Shown here piece after piece: positions 17,229 to 26,366 of a DNA stretch of 64,000 bases (position 1 is the first letter of the stretch; each line of letters begins with the position of its first letter). A program made the position numbers and the translations under genes. The notes beneath the pieces were generated by a model. It had not been told where the DNA came from. It worked only from the letters and a program-made list of their open reading frames with translations, and did no database searches. Source of the DNA: Variovorax sp. (GTDB lineage Bacteria > Pseudomonadota > Gammaproteobacteria > Burkholderiales > Burkholderiaceae_C); NCBI GenBank assembly GCA_004210915.1, contig SEGS01000004.1, forward strand, positions 40,473 to 104,472. The letters run 5' to 3'.

Positions 17229-17286
17229 TTTGCAATTATGCAGATCGACGGTGCAGATTTGTCTATTGCCAATGCAAATATGCAAA
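17229..17286. promoter_or_regulatory. Paired inverted operator-like sites TTTGCA-N4-TGCA
   Basis: Site 1 reads TTTGCAATTATGCA on the plus strand (17229-17242). Site 2 is the same pattern on the minus strand, TTTGCATATTTGCA (complement of 17273-17286). Both share TTTGCA-N4-TGCA, are in opposite orientation, and are separated by 30 nt. Site 1 begins 2 nt from the LysR start codon; site 2 ends 64 nt before mmsA. The arrangement suits binding of a LysR tetramer that represses itself and activates mmsA. Confidence 0.6.
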
Positions 17287-17350
17287 GCTACGATGCCCGG
17301 CTGCGCTTTCGTTGCGACACATCCCGAACACATCCCAAGGAGACAAATTC

Positions 17351-18874
17351 ATGGACGCCACCACCTCGCCGACCACCCAGGTCGCCACCGTCAAGCTGCT
17401 CATCGGCGGCAAGTTCATCGAGTCCACCACCACCGAGTGGCGCGATGTCGTCAACCCGGCCACGCAGGAAGTGCTGGCCCGCGTGCCCTTCGCAACCGCG
17501 GCCGAAGTCGATGCCGCCGTGGCCTCGGGCAAGGAAGCCTTCAAGACCTGGCGCAAGACGCCCATCGGCGCGCGCGCGCGCATCTTCCTCAAGTACCAGC
17601 AACTGATCCGCGAGAACATGGCCGAGTTGGCCGCGATCCTCACGGCCGAGCAGGGCAAGACCCTGCCGGACGCCGAAGGTGACGTGTTCCGCGGCCTCGA
17701 AGTGGTCGAGCATGCTGCGGCCATCGGCAACCTGCAGCTCGGCGAACTGGCCAACAACGTGGCCAACGGTGTCGACACCTACACGCTGCTGCAGCCGCTG
17801 GGCGTGTGTGCCGGCATCACGCCATTCAACTTCCCCGCGATGATCCCGCTGTGGATGTTCCCGATGGCCATCGTCACGGGCAACACCTTCGTGCTGAAGC
17901 CCTCCGAGCAGGACCCGATGGTCACGATGCGCCTGTGCGAACTGGCGCTCGAAGCCGGTATCCCGGCGGGCGTGCTGAATGTCATTCACGGCGGCGAGTC
18001 GGTCGTCAACGCGATCTGCGATCACAAGGACATCAAGGCGATCAGCTTCGTGGGCTCGACCAAGGTCGGCACGCACGTCTACAACCGCGCGATCCCGACC
18101 GGCAAGCGGGTGCAGTGCATGATGGGTGCGAAGAACCACGCGATCGTGATGCCCGACGCCAACAAGGAGCAAACGCTGAACGCGCTGGCCGGCGCGAGCT
18201 TCGGTGCCGCAGGCCAGCGCTGCATGGCAGTTTCGGTCGCAGTGCTTGTCGGTGACGCGCAGAAGTGGGTGCCCGACCTCGTGGCGAAGGCGCAGACGCT
18301 GAAGATCGGCGCCGGCACCGACAAGGGCGTGGACGTGGGCCCGCTGGTCTCGTGCGCCGCATATGACCGCGTCAATCACCTCATCGAACGCGGCGTGGCT
18401 GATGGCGCGACGCTGGCGCTCGACGGCCGCAAGCCGACCGTGCCTGGCTACGAGAAGGGCAACTTCGTCGGCCCGACGGTGTTCGCCGACGTCAAGCCCG
18501 GCATGACGATCTATGACCAGGAAATCTTCGGCCCCGTGCTGTGCCTCGCCAACGCAGCCACCATCGACGAAGCCATCGAACTGATCAACAGCAACCCGAA
18601 CGGCAACGGCACGGCGATCTTCACGCAGTCGGGCGCGGCGGCGCGCAAGTTCCAGGAAGACATCGACGTCGGTCAGGTCGGCATCAACGTGCCGATCCCG
18701 GTGCCGGTGCCGATGTTCTCGTTCACCGGTTCGCGCGCATCGAAGCTCGGCGACCTCGGCCCCTACGGCAAGCAGGTCATCATGTTCTACACGCAGACCA
18801 AGACGATCACGGCGCGCTGGTTCGACGACAGCACCGTGAGCCAGGGCGTCAACACCACGATCAGCCTGAAGTGA
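17351..18874 (+). CDS. mmsA: CoA-acylating methylmalonate-semialdehyde dehydrogenase (MmsA)
   Basis: 507-residue aldehyde dehydrogenase that converts methylmalonate semialdehyde to propionyl-CoA, the last enzyme of the valine branch. The catalytic Cys is Cys291 in [11 protein letters not shown]. The ELGG-type general-base segment of ordinary aldehyde dehydrogenases is replaced by MMGAKNH, as is typical for this CoA-dependent subfamily. AAGGAGA precedes ATG 17351; the frame is open upstream but lacks family sequence. It leads a five-gene operon with isobutyryl-CoA dehydrogenase, hydrolase and MmsB genes. Confidence 0.95.
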   Translation: MDATTSPTTQVATVKLLIGGKFIESTTTEWRDVVNPATQEVLARVPFATAAEVDAAVASGKEAFKTWRKTPIGARARIFLKYQQLIRENMAELAAILTAEQGKTLPDAEGDVFRGLEVVEHAAAIGNLQLGELANNVANGVDTYTLLQPLGVCAGITPFNFPAMIPLWMFPMAIVTGNTFVLKPSEQDPMVTMRLCELALEAGIPAGVLNVIHGGESVVNAICDHKDIKAISFVGSTKVGTHVYNRAIPTGKRVQCMMGAKNHAIVMPDANKEQTLNALAGASFGAAGQRCMAVSVAVLVGDAQKWVPDLVAKAQTLKIGAGTDKGVDVGPLVSCAAYDRVNHLIERGVADGATLALDGRKPTVPGYEKGNFVGPTVFADVKPGMTIYDQEIFGPVLCLANAATIDEAIELINSNPNGNGTAIFTQSGAAARKFQEDIDVGQVGINVPIPVPVPMFSFTGSRASKLGDLGPYGKQVIMFYTQTKTITARWFDDSTVSQGVNTTISLK

Positions 18875-19269
18875 GGACGACTGGGCGCGTCGCGGCGCGG
18901 GCCGCGGCGATGATGGCGATGTGCCTCGCCGTCGTCGCGCACGCGGCCGGCGATGCCGGGCCGAGCGACTGCAAGCCGGACGGCAACCAGCAGGAGATGA
19001 ACGCGTGCGCGGCGGACGACTTTCGCGCGGCGGACGCGGCGTTGAACATCCGCTACAGCGAGGTCATGGACTCGCTGGCGCCGCCGGTGCGCATCGCGCT
19101 GCGCGCGGAGCAGCGGACCTGGCTCAAGGGCCGCGACCCGGCTTGCAAGCGCGAGGCGAAAGCCAGCGAAGGCGGATCCATCTGGCCCCTCATCTACAAC
19201 GCTTGCCTGGCCAAGTCGAACCGTCAACGAACGGCCGAGCTCGAAGCCTGGAAAGGTCGGCAGCGATGA
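18871..19269 (+). CDS. LprI-like (DUF1311) exported protein within the valine operon
   Basis: 132-residue exported protein. The GTG at 18871 overlaps the mmsA stop by 4 nt (GTGA) and gives a good signal peptide: basic [10 protein letters not shown], a hydrophobic stretch and VVAHA. The mature part has the DUF1311/LprI pattern with several Cys ([19 protein letters not shown], then YSEVMDSL, then [15 protein letters not shown] and a late [16 protein letters not shown]). LprI of Mycobacterium inhibits lysozyme, but most members are untested. Its stop overlaps the next start by 4 nt (ATGA), so it is locked into the catabolic operon, an odd place for a periplasmic protein. Confidence 0.8.
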   Translation: MRTTGRVAARAAAMMAMCLAVVAHAAGDAGPSDCKPDGNQQEMNACAADDFRAADAALNIRYSEVMDSLAPPVRIALRAEQRTWLKGRDPACKREAKASEGGSIWPLIYNACLAKSNRQRTAELEAWKGRQR

Positions 19270-20420
19270 ATTTCGAACTGTCCGAAGAACAGAACGCGTT
19301 CGCGCAGACCGCGCGCGACTTCGCCGTGAGCGAGTTCGCACCGCACGCGGGGCAATGGGACGCTGAGGCGATCTTCCCGCGCGAGGCGATTGCCAAGGCC
19401 GGCGAACTCGGCTTCTGCGGCCTCTATGCGCCCGAAAGCATCGAAGGCCTGGCACTGCCGCGGCTCGATGCCACACTGGTTTTCGAGGAGATGGCCGCGG
19501 TCGACCCGTCGACCACCGCCTTCATCACCATCCACAACATGGCGACCTGGATGCTCGGCACCTGGGGCACCGAGGCGGTTCGCCAGCGCTGGGGCGCGGA
19601 CCTCACGAGCGGGCGCAAGCTGGCCTCGTACTGCCTGACCGAACCCGGCGCGGGGTCGGACGCGGGTTCACTCAAGACGCGGGCTGAATTGCAAGGGACG
19701 GAGTACGTCATCCACGGCAACAAGGCCTTCATTTCGGGCGCGGGGTCGACCGACGTGTTGGTGCTGATGGCGCGCACCGGTGGTGGCGGCGCGGGCGGCA
19801 TCTCGGCCTTCGCGCTGCCGGCCGATGCGCCCGGCATCAGCTACGGCAAGAAGGAACACAAGATGGGCTGGAACAGCCAGCCCACGCGCACCATCAACTT
19901 CGACAACGTGCGCATTCCCGCCGACCATCTGCTGGGCAGTGAAGGTGAGGGCTTCCGCATCGCCATGAAGGGGCTCGACGGCGGGCGCATCAACATCGCG
20001 ACCTGCTCGGTCGGCGCGGCGCAGGGCGCGCTGGACGCCGCGCGGCGCTACCTGCACGAGCGGCAGCAGTTCGGCAAGCCGCTGGCTGCCAACCAGGCGC
20101 TGCAGTTCAAGCTGGCCGACATGGCGACCGAGCTCGTCGCTGCGCGCCAGATGGTGCGCATGGCAGCAAGCAAGCTCGATGCCGCGCACCCCGACGCCAG
20201 CACCTACTGCGCGATGGCTAAGCGCTTCGCGACCGACGTGGGCTTCAACGTCTGCAACGACGCGCTGCAACTGCACGGCGGCTACGGCTACCTGAGCGAA
20301 TTCCCGCTGGAGCGGCTGGTGCGCGACACGCGCGTGCACCAGATCCTCGAAGGCACCAACGAAATCATGCGCGTGATCGTGGCGCGCAAACTGTTAGACG
20401 GCGAAAGCGATATCCGATGA
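19266..20420 (+). CDS. Acyl-CoA dehydrogenase, probably isobutyryl-CoA dehydrogenase
   Basis: 384-residue FAD-dependent acyl-CoA dehydrogenase. Family motifs are YCLTEPGAGSDAGSL, GNKAFISGAGSTD and the C-terminal LQLHGGYGYLSEFPLERLVRD in parts. The likely catalytic base is Glu362 in QILEGTNEIMR. Between mmsA and a 3-hydroxyisobutyryl-CoA hydrolase gene, it most likely oxidises isobutyryl-CoA to methacrylyl-CoA. It overlaps both neighbours by 4 nt. The substrate is inferred from operon context. No methacrylyl-CoA hydratase gene is in the operon. Confidence 0.9.
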   Translation: MNFELSEEQNAFAQTARDFAVSEFAPHAGQWDAEAIFPREAIAKAGELGFCGLYAPESIEGLALPRLDATLVFEEMAAVDPSTTAFITIHNMATWMLGTWGTEAVRQRWGADLTSGRKLASYCLTEPGAGSDAGSLKTRAELQGTEYVIHGNKAFISGAGSTDVLVLMARTGGGGAGGISAFALPADAPGISYGKKEHKMGWNSQPTRTINFDNVRIPADHLLGSEGEGFRIAMKGLDGGRINIATCSVGAAQGALDAARRYLHERQQFGKPLAANQALQFKLADMATELVAARQMVRMAASKLDAAHPDASTYCAMAKRFATDVGFNVCNDALQLHGGYGYLSEFPLERLVRDTRVHQILEGTNEIMRVIVARKLLDGESDIR

Positions 20421-21535
20421 GCAACGATGTGGTTTTGTTCGATGAAATCAAAACAGCCGGCGGCCAGCGCTTCGGCGTGGCGACGCTCAATGCGCCCACG
20501 TCGCTCAACGCGCTGTCGGTCGACATGGTGCGGCTGCTCACGCCGAAGCTGCGCGAGTGGGCGGCCGATGCCAACATCGTCGGCGTGTGGATGGACGCGG
20601 CCGGCGAGAAGGCCTTCTGTGCGGGGGGTGACCTGCGCCAGCTTTATCAAACGTTGCTCGACTGCGGCCCCGCGCGCAATGAATACGCCGAGCGCTTCTT
20701 CGGCGAGGAGTACGAGCTCGACGACCTGATCCACAACTTTCCGAAGCCCTTCCTTTGCTGGGGCCACGGCATCGTGATGGGCGGCGGCATCGGCCTGATG
20801 GCGGGCGCCTCGCACCGCGTGGTCACGCCGCAGAGCCGCCTCGCGATGCCCGAGATCAACATCGGTCTGTACCCCGACGTCGGCGGCAGCTGGTTCCTGC
20901 GCCGCATGCCGGGGCGCGTCGGCCTGTTCCTCGCGCTCACGGCCGCGAACTTCAACGCCAGCGATGCGATCTTCGGCGGCTTGGCCGATGTGCTCGTGCC
21001 GCAAGAGAAGAAGCAACAGGTGCTGGACGCCATCGCGTCGACGACGTGGACCGGTGGCAACGCCAGGGCCGACCGCGCCGAGCTCTCGCGCATCCTCGCC
21101 AGAGCGGGGCAGGGCGCCGAGCCGCCCGCTTCGAAGGTGAGAGCGCATTTCGACGCGATCAACGCACTCATGGCGGGCGACGACCTGCTCGATATCGCGA
21201 AACGCCTGCGCGCGCTGCAGACCGAGGACGCGTGGCTGCAGACCGCCGCCGCGAATTTCATGAAGGGCGCGCCGAGCTCGGCCGCGCTGAGCTTCGAACT
21301 CTGGCAGCGCGTGCCGCGCATGTCGCTGGCCGAAGTGTTCAGGCTCGAATACTGGGCCTCGCTCGGCTTTTGCGCGCACAAGGATTTCGCCGAGGGCATT
21401 CGCGCGGTGCTGATCGACAAGGACCGCAAGCCGAAGTGGAACCCCGCGACGCTCGAAGAGATCACGCCGGCCTTCATCGAAGACCACCTGCGCCCGCGCG
21501 GCGAGATGGCGCCCGAACTCATCGCGCTGCGCTGA
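20417..21535 (+). CDS. 3-hydroxyisobutyryl-CoA hydrolase (enoyl-CoA hydratase/isomerase family)
   Basis: 372-residue crotonase-fold enzyme of the HIBCH subgroup, which hydrolyses 3-hydroxyisobutyryl-CoA to free 3-hydroxyisobutyrate. HIBCH signatures are AFCAGGDLRQLYQ, GHGIVMGGGIGLMAGASHRVV and MPEINIGLYPDVGGSWFL, with the catalytic Glu and Asp in the last. The length (about 370 residues) separates it from plain enoyl-CoA hydratases of about 260. The start overlaps the dehydrogenase stop (ATGA). It supplies the substrate of MmsB, encoded 38 nt downstream. Confidence 0.92.
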   Translation: MSNDVVLFDEIKTAGGQRFGVATLNAPTSLNALSVDMVRLLTPKLREWAADANIVGVWMDAAGEKAFCAGGDLRQLYQTLLDCGPARNEYAERFFGEEYELDDLIHNFPKPFLCWGHGIVMGGGIGLMAGASHRVVTPQSRLAMPEINIGLYPDVGGSWFLRRMPGRVGLFLALTAANFNASDAIFGGLADVLVPQEKKQQVLDAIASTTWTGGNARADRAELSRILARAGQGAEPPASKVRAHFDAINALMAGDDLLDIAKRLRALQTEDAWLQTAAANFMKGAPSSAALSFELWQRVPRMSLAEVFRLEYWASLGFCAHKDFAEGIRAVLIDKDRKPKWNPATLEEITPAFIEDHLRPRGEMAPELIALR

Positions 21536-21573
21536 GCGCGTTCACATCCACAACGACAACGGAGACAGACGAC

Positions 21574-22458
21574 ATGAAGATCGCATTCATCGGCCTCGGC
21601 AACATGGGCGGCCCGATGGCCATGAACCTGCAGAAAGCCGGCCACACGCTGTCAGCCTTCGACCTCTCGGCCGAGGCCTGCAAGAAATTCGCTGCCGAGG
21701 GTCTGCCGATCGCAACATCGGCCGCGGCCACGGTGGAAGGCGCCGAGGTCGTCATCAGCATGCTGCCGGCGAGTGCGCATGTAGAGGGCCTCTACCTCGG
21801 CCATGACGGGTTGCTCGAGAGAATCGCCCCCGGCACGCTGGTGATCGACAGCAGCACCATCGCTGCCGCGACCTCGCGCAAGGTGGCCGAAGCCGCTGCC
21901 AAGCGCGGCATCGCGGTGATCGACGCACCGGTGTCGGGGGGCACGGGCGGCGCCATGGCCGGCACGCTGACCTTCATGGTCGGCGGCAGCGAGGCCGACC
22001 TCGAGCTTGCGCGCCCGGTGCTCGAGAAAATGGGCGCCAACATCTTTCATGCAGGCGACGCCGGTGCGGGCCAGACCGCGAAGATCTGCAACAACATGCT
22101 GCTCGGCATCCTGATGATCGGCACCTCGGAAGCGCTCGCGCTCGGCGTTGCCAACGGGCTCGATCCAAAAGTGCTGTCGGAGATCATGCGGCGCAGCTCG
22201 GGTGGCAACTGGGCACTCGAAAAGTACAACCCGATGCCGGGCGTGATGGAGACCGCGCCGGCCTCGAAGAACTACGCGGGTGGCTTCGGCACCGACCTGA
22301 TGCTCAAGGACCTGGGCCTTGCGCAGGAGAACGCCGCGGCCGTGCGCGCCTCGACGCCGCTCGGCGGCATGGCACGCAATCTGTACGCCGCGCACAGCCT
22401 CGCCGGCCACGGCGCACTCGATTTCTCCAGTGTTCTCAAGGTGTTCCAGAAATCCTGA
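21574..22458 (+). CDS. mmsB: 3-hydroxyisobutyrate dehydrogenase (MmsB)
   Basis: 294-residue NAD-dependent dehydrogenase that makes methylmalonate semialdehyde from 3-hydroxyisobutyrate. It has the N-terminal Rossmann motif (FIGLGNMGGPMAMNLQKAGH), the substrate loop DAPVSGGTGGAMAGTLTFMV, and the catalytic-lysine helix (GQTAKICNNMLLGI). GGAGA precedes ATG 21574. It closes the valine operon; its product is the substrate of MmsA encoded by the first gene. Confidence 0.94.
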   Translation: MKIAFIGLGNMGGPMAMNLQKAGHTLSAFDLSAEACKKFAAEGLPIATSAAATVEGAEVVISMLPASAHVEGLYLGHDGLLERIAPGTLVIDSSTIAAATSRKVAEAAAKRGIAVIDAPVSGGTGGAMAGTLTFMVGGSEADLELARPVLEKMGANIFHAGDAGAGQTAKICNNMLLGILMIGTSEALALGVANGLDPKVLSEIMRRSSGGNWALEKYNPMPGVMETAPASKNYAGGFGTDLMLKDLGLAQENAAAVRASTPLGGMARNLYAAHSLAGHGALDFSSVLKVFQKS

Positions 22459-22535
22459 GTCGCAGTGGTTCGGTGGCTGCTTGCGCCCGCCTCACTGGGG
22501 CTGCGGGCATTCGGGCCTGAAGGACCCACGCTGAG

Positions 22536-23567
22536 TCAGCCGTAGCGCGTGCGCGCCAGCGCCGCGCCCTTCGCCAGCGCATCGAGCTTTTTCAACGCGA
22601 TCGCGCGGTCCATCGGCGCGAGGCCGCAGTTGGTGCAGGGCAAAAGCCGCGCCTTGGGCACGTACTGCAGCGCAGCGCCGATGGTGTCGGCCACCTGCTC
22701 GGGCGTCTCGACCGTGTCGCTCGCCACGTCGATCACGCCGACCATCACATCCTTGCCTTCGAGCAGCGCCATCAGGTGCGGCGGCACATGCGAGTGGAAG
22801 CACTCGAGGCTCACCTGGTCGATGCTGCTCTTCGCGAGCGCGGGGAACACCGTCTCGTACTGGCGCCATTCCTCACCCAGTGTTTCTTTCCAGTCGGTGT
22901 TGGCCTTGATGCCGTAGCCGTAGCAGATGTGCACGGCGGTTGTGCAAGTGAGGCCCTGCGCAGCACGCTCCAGGGCCTTCACGCCCCAATCGGCGGCGTC
23001 CTGCATGTAGACGTTGAAGGCCGGCTCGTCGAACTGGACGATGTCGACACCGTCGGCTTGCAGCGCCAGCGCTTCCTGGTTCAGCAATTCGGCAAAAGCC
23101 ATCGCCATCTTCACGCGATCGCCGTAGAACTGGTCGGCCACGGTGTCGACGATGGTCATCGGACCTGGCAGGGTGAACTTGATCTTGCGGTCGGTGTGGG
23201 CGCGCAGGAGGCGCGCTTCGGTCGCGTGCACGCGGTCCTTGAGCTTCAGCGCCGAGACCACCTGCGGCACCATCGCGTCGTAGCGGTTGTTGCGGATGCC
23301 CATCTTCACCTTGTGCTCGAAGTCGATGCCTTCGACCTGTTCGAGAAAGCCGTGCACGAAGTGCTGGCGCGACTGCTCGCCGTCGCCGATGACATCAAGG
23401 CCTGCGTCTTCCTGCGCCTTGATCCACAGCAGCGTGGCATCGGCCTTGGCTTGCGCGAGCGCATCGCCCTCGGCCTGCCATTGCGGCCAGAGCTTGTTGG
23501 TTTCGGAAAGCCAGGCGGGCTTGGGGAGGCTGCCGGCGATGGTGGCGCTGAAAAGGGGACGTGACAT
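22536..23567 (-). CDS. MetE catalytic-domain (cobalamin-independent methionine synthase-like) methyltransferase
   Basis: 343-residue protein equal to the catalytic C-terminal half of MetE only. Probable zinc ligands are visible in TAVHICYGYG (His, Cys), QVSLECFHSH (Glu) and LLPCTNCGL (Cys). The full MetE is over 750 residues and has an extra N-terminal domain for folate binding, missing here. Stand-alone core-MetE proteins use other methyl donors such as methylcobamide in some organisms. It is a monocistronic gene converging with mmsB and divergent from the peptide ABC operon. The methyl donor is not evident. Confidence 0.85.
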   Translation of the reverse strand: MSRPLFSATIAGSLPKPAWLSETNKLWPQWQAEGDALAQAKADATLLWIKAQEDAGLDVIGDGEQSRQHFVHGFLEQVEGIDFEHKVKMGIRNNRYDAMVPQVVSALKLKDRVHATEARLLRAHTDRKIKFTLPGPMTIVDTVADQFYGDRVKMAMAFAELLNQEALALQADGVDIVQFDEPAFNVYMQDAADWGVKALERAAQGLTCTTAVHICYGYGIKANTDWKETLGEEWRQYETVFPALAKSSIDQVSLECFHSHVPPHLMALLEGKDVMVGVIDVASDTVETPEQVADTIGAALQYVPKARLLPCTNCGLAPMDRAIALKKLDALAKGAALARTRYG

Positions 23568-23777
23568 GGGTGTTCCTTGGATACGCCGTGAAGGGCGCAA
23601 GGCAGCGAGCTTACAAGCCCGGCGCGTGACCCCGCGCAGCAGGAGCGCGCAGCCACCGAGCGGGTTATCACGGGTGCCGCGCGCGGCCCGGCGCCGTATC
23701 CTGCATCGCGCCGACGCCCGTGGTGCGCTTCTTGCGTGACTCCGGGAATCTGTTCTGACCCCACTGGAGCTCCAAGC

Positions 23778-25379
23778 ATGCGAAAAGAAATTCTGTCGAA
23801 GCCGTCGGTCCTGCGATGGCTGCCCGGTGTCGTGGCACTGACCTGTGCCGCATTGTCCGGCCAGGCCGTTGCGCGCGACCTGATCGTCGCGCTGAAGACC
23901 GAGCCCACATCGATGGATCCTCAGTACCACGCGCTCACGCCCAACATCCAGCTCTCACAAACCCTGTTCGATCCGCTGGTGTGTGGCAACGCAGACCTCA
24001 AGGTCGAACCGTGCCTGGCCGAGTCCTGGAAGGCCGAGGGCAATGTCTGGACTTTCAAGCTGCGGCCGAACGTCAAGTTTTCCGACGGCTCGACGATGAC
24101 CGCCGCCGACGTGGTCTTCACGCTCGACCGCGCGCCCAAGGTGCCGAACAGTCCGTCGTCTTTCAAGGTGTACCTGCAGAAGGTGCAGAAGGTCGAGGCG
24201 GTCGATCCGCTCACGGTGCGCATCACCACCTCCGAGCCGTACCCGCTCCTGGCCGTCAACATGGTCGGCCTGCCGATCATGTCGGCCAAGGCGGCTGCGG
24301 GCGCGGCGCCCGAGGGCAAGACCACGACTGAATTGAATGCCGGCAATGACCTTGTGGGCGCCGGTCCGTACCGCTTCGTGTCGTGGAAGCGCGGCTCCGA
24401 AATCATCTTCGAGCGCAACCCGCACTACTGGGGCAAGGCGCCCGCGTGGGAGAGGGTCATCTACCGCCCGATCAGCAACCCGGCCGCGCGCACCGCAGCG
24501 CTGCTGGCCGGCGACGTCGACCTGGTCGAAGACCCGCCGACCGACGACCTCGAGCGGCTCAAGAAAGACCCGAAGCTCACGGTCGAGACCAAGGCCTCCA
24601 ACCGCGTCATCTACGTCGCGCTCGACCAGAACGGCGAAACCACGCCAGGTATCCCCGACACCAACGGCAAGAACCCGCTGCTCGACAAGCGCGTGCGCGA
24701 GGCGCTGTCGCTGGCCATCGACCGCCAGGCGCTGGTGGCGCGCACCATGGGCGGCGTGGCCACCCCGGCCGCGCAGTTGCTGCCGTACCCGATGTCGGGC
24801 GCGAGCAAGAAGCTCACAACCGCCGCCAAGGCCAATCCCGAGCGGGCCAAGGCGCTGCTGAAGGAAGCCGGCTACCCGAACGGCTTCACGCTGGTGCTGG
24901 GCACGCCCAACGGCCGCTACATCAACGACAGCAAGGTCGCGCAGACGCTGGCCGCGATGTGGACGCGCATCGGCGTGAAGACCTCGATCGACGCCAACGC
25001 GCCGGCCGTGTTCTTCAAGAACCGCGACAGCTACGCCTACAGCGCCTACTTGGCGGGGTGGGGCACCTCGACCGGCGAGATGTCGAACACGCTCAACTCG
25101 CTGCTGGTCACGCCGAACAAGGACAAGGGCGTGGGCACGACCAACCGCAGCCGCTATTCCAACCCTGCGATGGATCAGCTGGTGGCCGACTCGGCCACGC
25201 AGATGGACGACACCGCGCGCGGCGAGACACTGGCCAAGGCCAGTGAGCTCGCGATGGCTGACTTCGCGATGCTGCCGATCCACTTCGAGCACTCGGTGTG
25301 GGCGATGAAGAAGGACGTGCGCTTCAAGGGCCGCGCCGATCAGCAGACGATGGTCCAGTACGCGGTGCCGGCCAAGTAA
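23778..25379 (+). CDS. ABC transporter periplasmic peptide/oligopeptide-type substrate-binding protein
   Basis: 533-residue family 5 extracellular solute-binding protein (DppA/OppA/GsiB type). Signal peptide ends at AVA-RD; the mature start has TEPTSMDPQYHALTPNIQL, and VWTFKLRPNVKFSDGSTMTA and GAGPYRFVSWKRGSEIIFERNP are family hallmarks. It heads a seven-gene coupled run: two permeases, two ATPases, an N-formylglutamate amidohydrolase-like enzyme and an M20 hydrolase. The downstream enzymes suggest that the imported ligand is an N-acylated amino acid or small peptide. That is inference. Confidence 0.92.
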   Translation: MRKEILSKPSVLRWLPGVVALTCAALSGQAVARDLIVALKTEPTSMDPQYHALTPNIQLSQTLFDPLVCGNADLKVEPCLAESWKAEGNVWTFKLRPNVKFSDGSTMTAADVVFTLDRAPKVPNSPSSFKVYLQKVQKVEAVDPLTVRITTSEPYPLLAVNMVGLPIMSAKAAAGAAPEGKTTTELNAGNDLVGAGPYRFVSWKRGSEIIFERNPHYWGKAPAWERVIYRPISNPAARTAALLAGDVDLVEDPPTDDLERLKKDPKLTVETKASNRVIYVALDQNGETTPGIPDTNGKNPLLDKRVREALSLAIDRQALVARTMGGVATPAAQLLPYPMSGASKKLTTAAKANPERAKALLKEAGYPNGFTLVLGTPNGRYINDSKVAQTLAAMWTRIGVKTSIDANAPAVFFKNRDSYAYSAYLAGWGTSTGEMSNTLNSLLVTPNKDKGVGTTNRSRYSNPAMDQLVADSATQMDDTARGETLAKASELAMADFAMLPIHFEHSVWAMKKDVRFKGRADQQTMVQYAVPAK

Positions 25380-25388
25380 GCGGGGCCC

Positions 25389-26366
25389 ATGCTGGCCTTC
25401 GTCATCCGCCGCCTGCTGCAGGCGGTGCTCGTCATGGCCGTCATGTCGGGCCTGGTTTTCGTCGGCCTTTACGTCGTCGGCGACCCGGTCTCGATGATGG
25501 CGAGCGCCGAGGCCACCGAGCTCGAGCGCGATGAGATCCGCGCCAACTTCGGCCTCGACAAGCCGCTGTGGCAGCAGTACTTCATCTTCATGTCGCACGC
25601 GCTGCAACTGGACTTCGGCAAGAGCTTCCTCACCGGCCAGTCGGCCATGGGCCTGATCCTCGAGCGCATGCCGGCCACGCTCGAACTCGCGGTCGTGTCG
25701 ATGGGTCTCGCGATGCTGGTCGGCGTACCGCTCGGCATCCGGGCCGGACTCAAGCCAGAGGCGCCCGGCAGCCGCGCGATCATGACGGGCTCGATCCTCG
25801 GCTTCTCGCTGCCGAACTTCTGGGTTGGCCTGATGCTGATCATGGTGTTCGCGGTGTACCTGGGCTGGTTGCCGGCCAGCGGCCGGGGCACTACGGTGCA
25901 GGTCGGCCCGCTCGACCTGAGCGTGCTCACGCTCGATGGCTGGTCGCGCCTCGTGCTGCCTGCCATCACCATCGCACTAGCGAAAGGGGCGCTCATCATT
26001 CGCGTCACGCGCGCCGCCACGCGCGAGGCGCTGCCGATGGACTACATCAAGTTCGCGCGCGCAAAGGGGCTCGCCTGGAGCCGCATCCTGCGCGTGCACC
26101 TGCTGAAGAACATCATGATCCCGATCGTCACCGTCGGTGGTTTGGAGTTCGGCCAGGTGGTGGCCTTCGCGGTCGTCACCGAAACCATCTTCGCGTGGCC
26201 CGGCATGGGCAAGCTGCTGCTCGATTCCATCATCACGCTCGACCGCCCGGTGGTCGTGGCCTACCTGATCCTCATCGTCTTCTTCCTCGTGATGCTCAAT
26301 CTCGCCGTGGACATTCTTTATTCGGTGCTCGACCCGCGTGTGCGGCTGCAGGGAGCCAAGGCATGA
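25389..26366 (+). CDS. Peptide-type ABC transporter permease (DppB-like)
   Basis: 325-residue inner-membrane permease. The N-terminal hydrophobic segment (FVIRRLLQAVLVMAVMSGLV) is followed by the usual periplasmic loop and five more membrane spans. The coupling (EAA) loop reads TREALPMDYIKFARAKGL. It starts 9 nt after the binding protein gene and overlaps the second permease by 4 nt. It forms the channel with the next gene's product. Confidence 0.93.
   Translation: MLAFVIRRLLQAVLVMAVMSGLVFVGLYVVGDPVSMMASAEATELERDEIRANFGLDKPLWQQYFIFMSHALQLDFGKSFLTGQSAMGLILERMPATLELAVVSMGLAMLVGVPLGIRAGLKPEAPGSRAIMTGSILGFSLPNFWVGLMLIMVFAVYLGWLPASGRGTTVQVGPLDLSVLTLDGWSRLVLPAITIALAKGALIIRVTRAATREALPMDYIKFARAKGLAWSRILRVHLLKNIMIPIVTVGGLEFGQVVAFAVVTETIFAWPGMGKLLLDSIITLDRPVVVAYLILIVFFLVMLNLAVDILYSVLDPRVRLQGAKA

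Noticed and set aside
17227..17235. TTG start three codons upstream for the LysR regulator next to mmsA
   Set aside because: ATG at 17226 gives the usual short N-terminus and the TTG lies inside operator-like site 1; the choice is not certain.
23955..25607. Open frame on the minus strand opposite the peptide-binding protein gene
   Set aside because: The translation is low-complexity Arg/His-rich sequence without a family pattern; the plus strand encodes a complete receptor with signal peptide.
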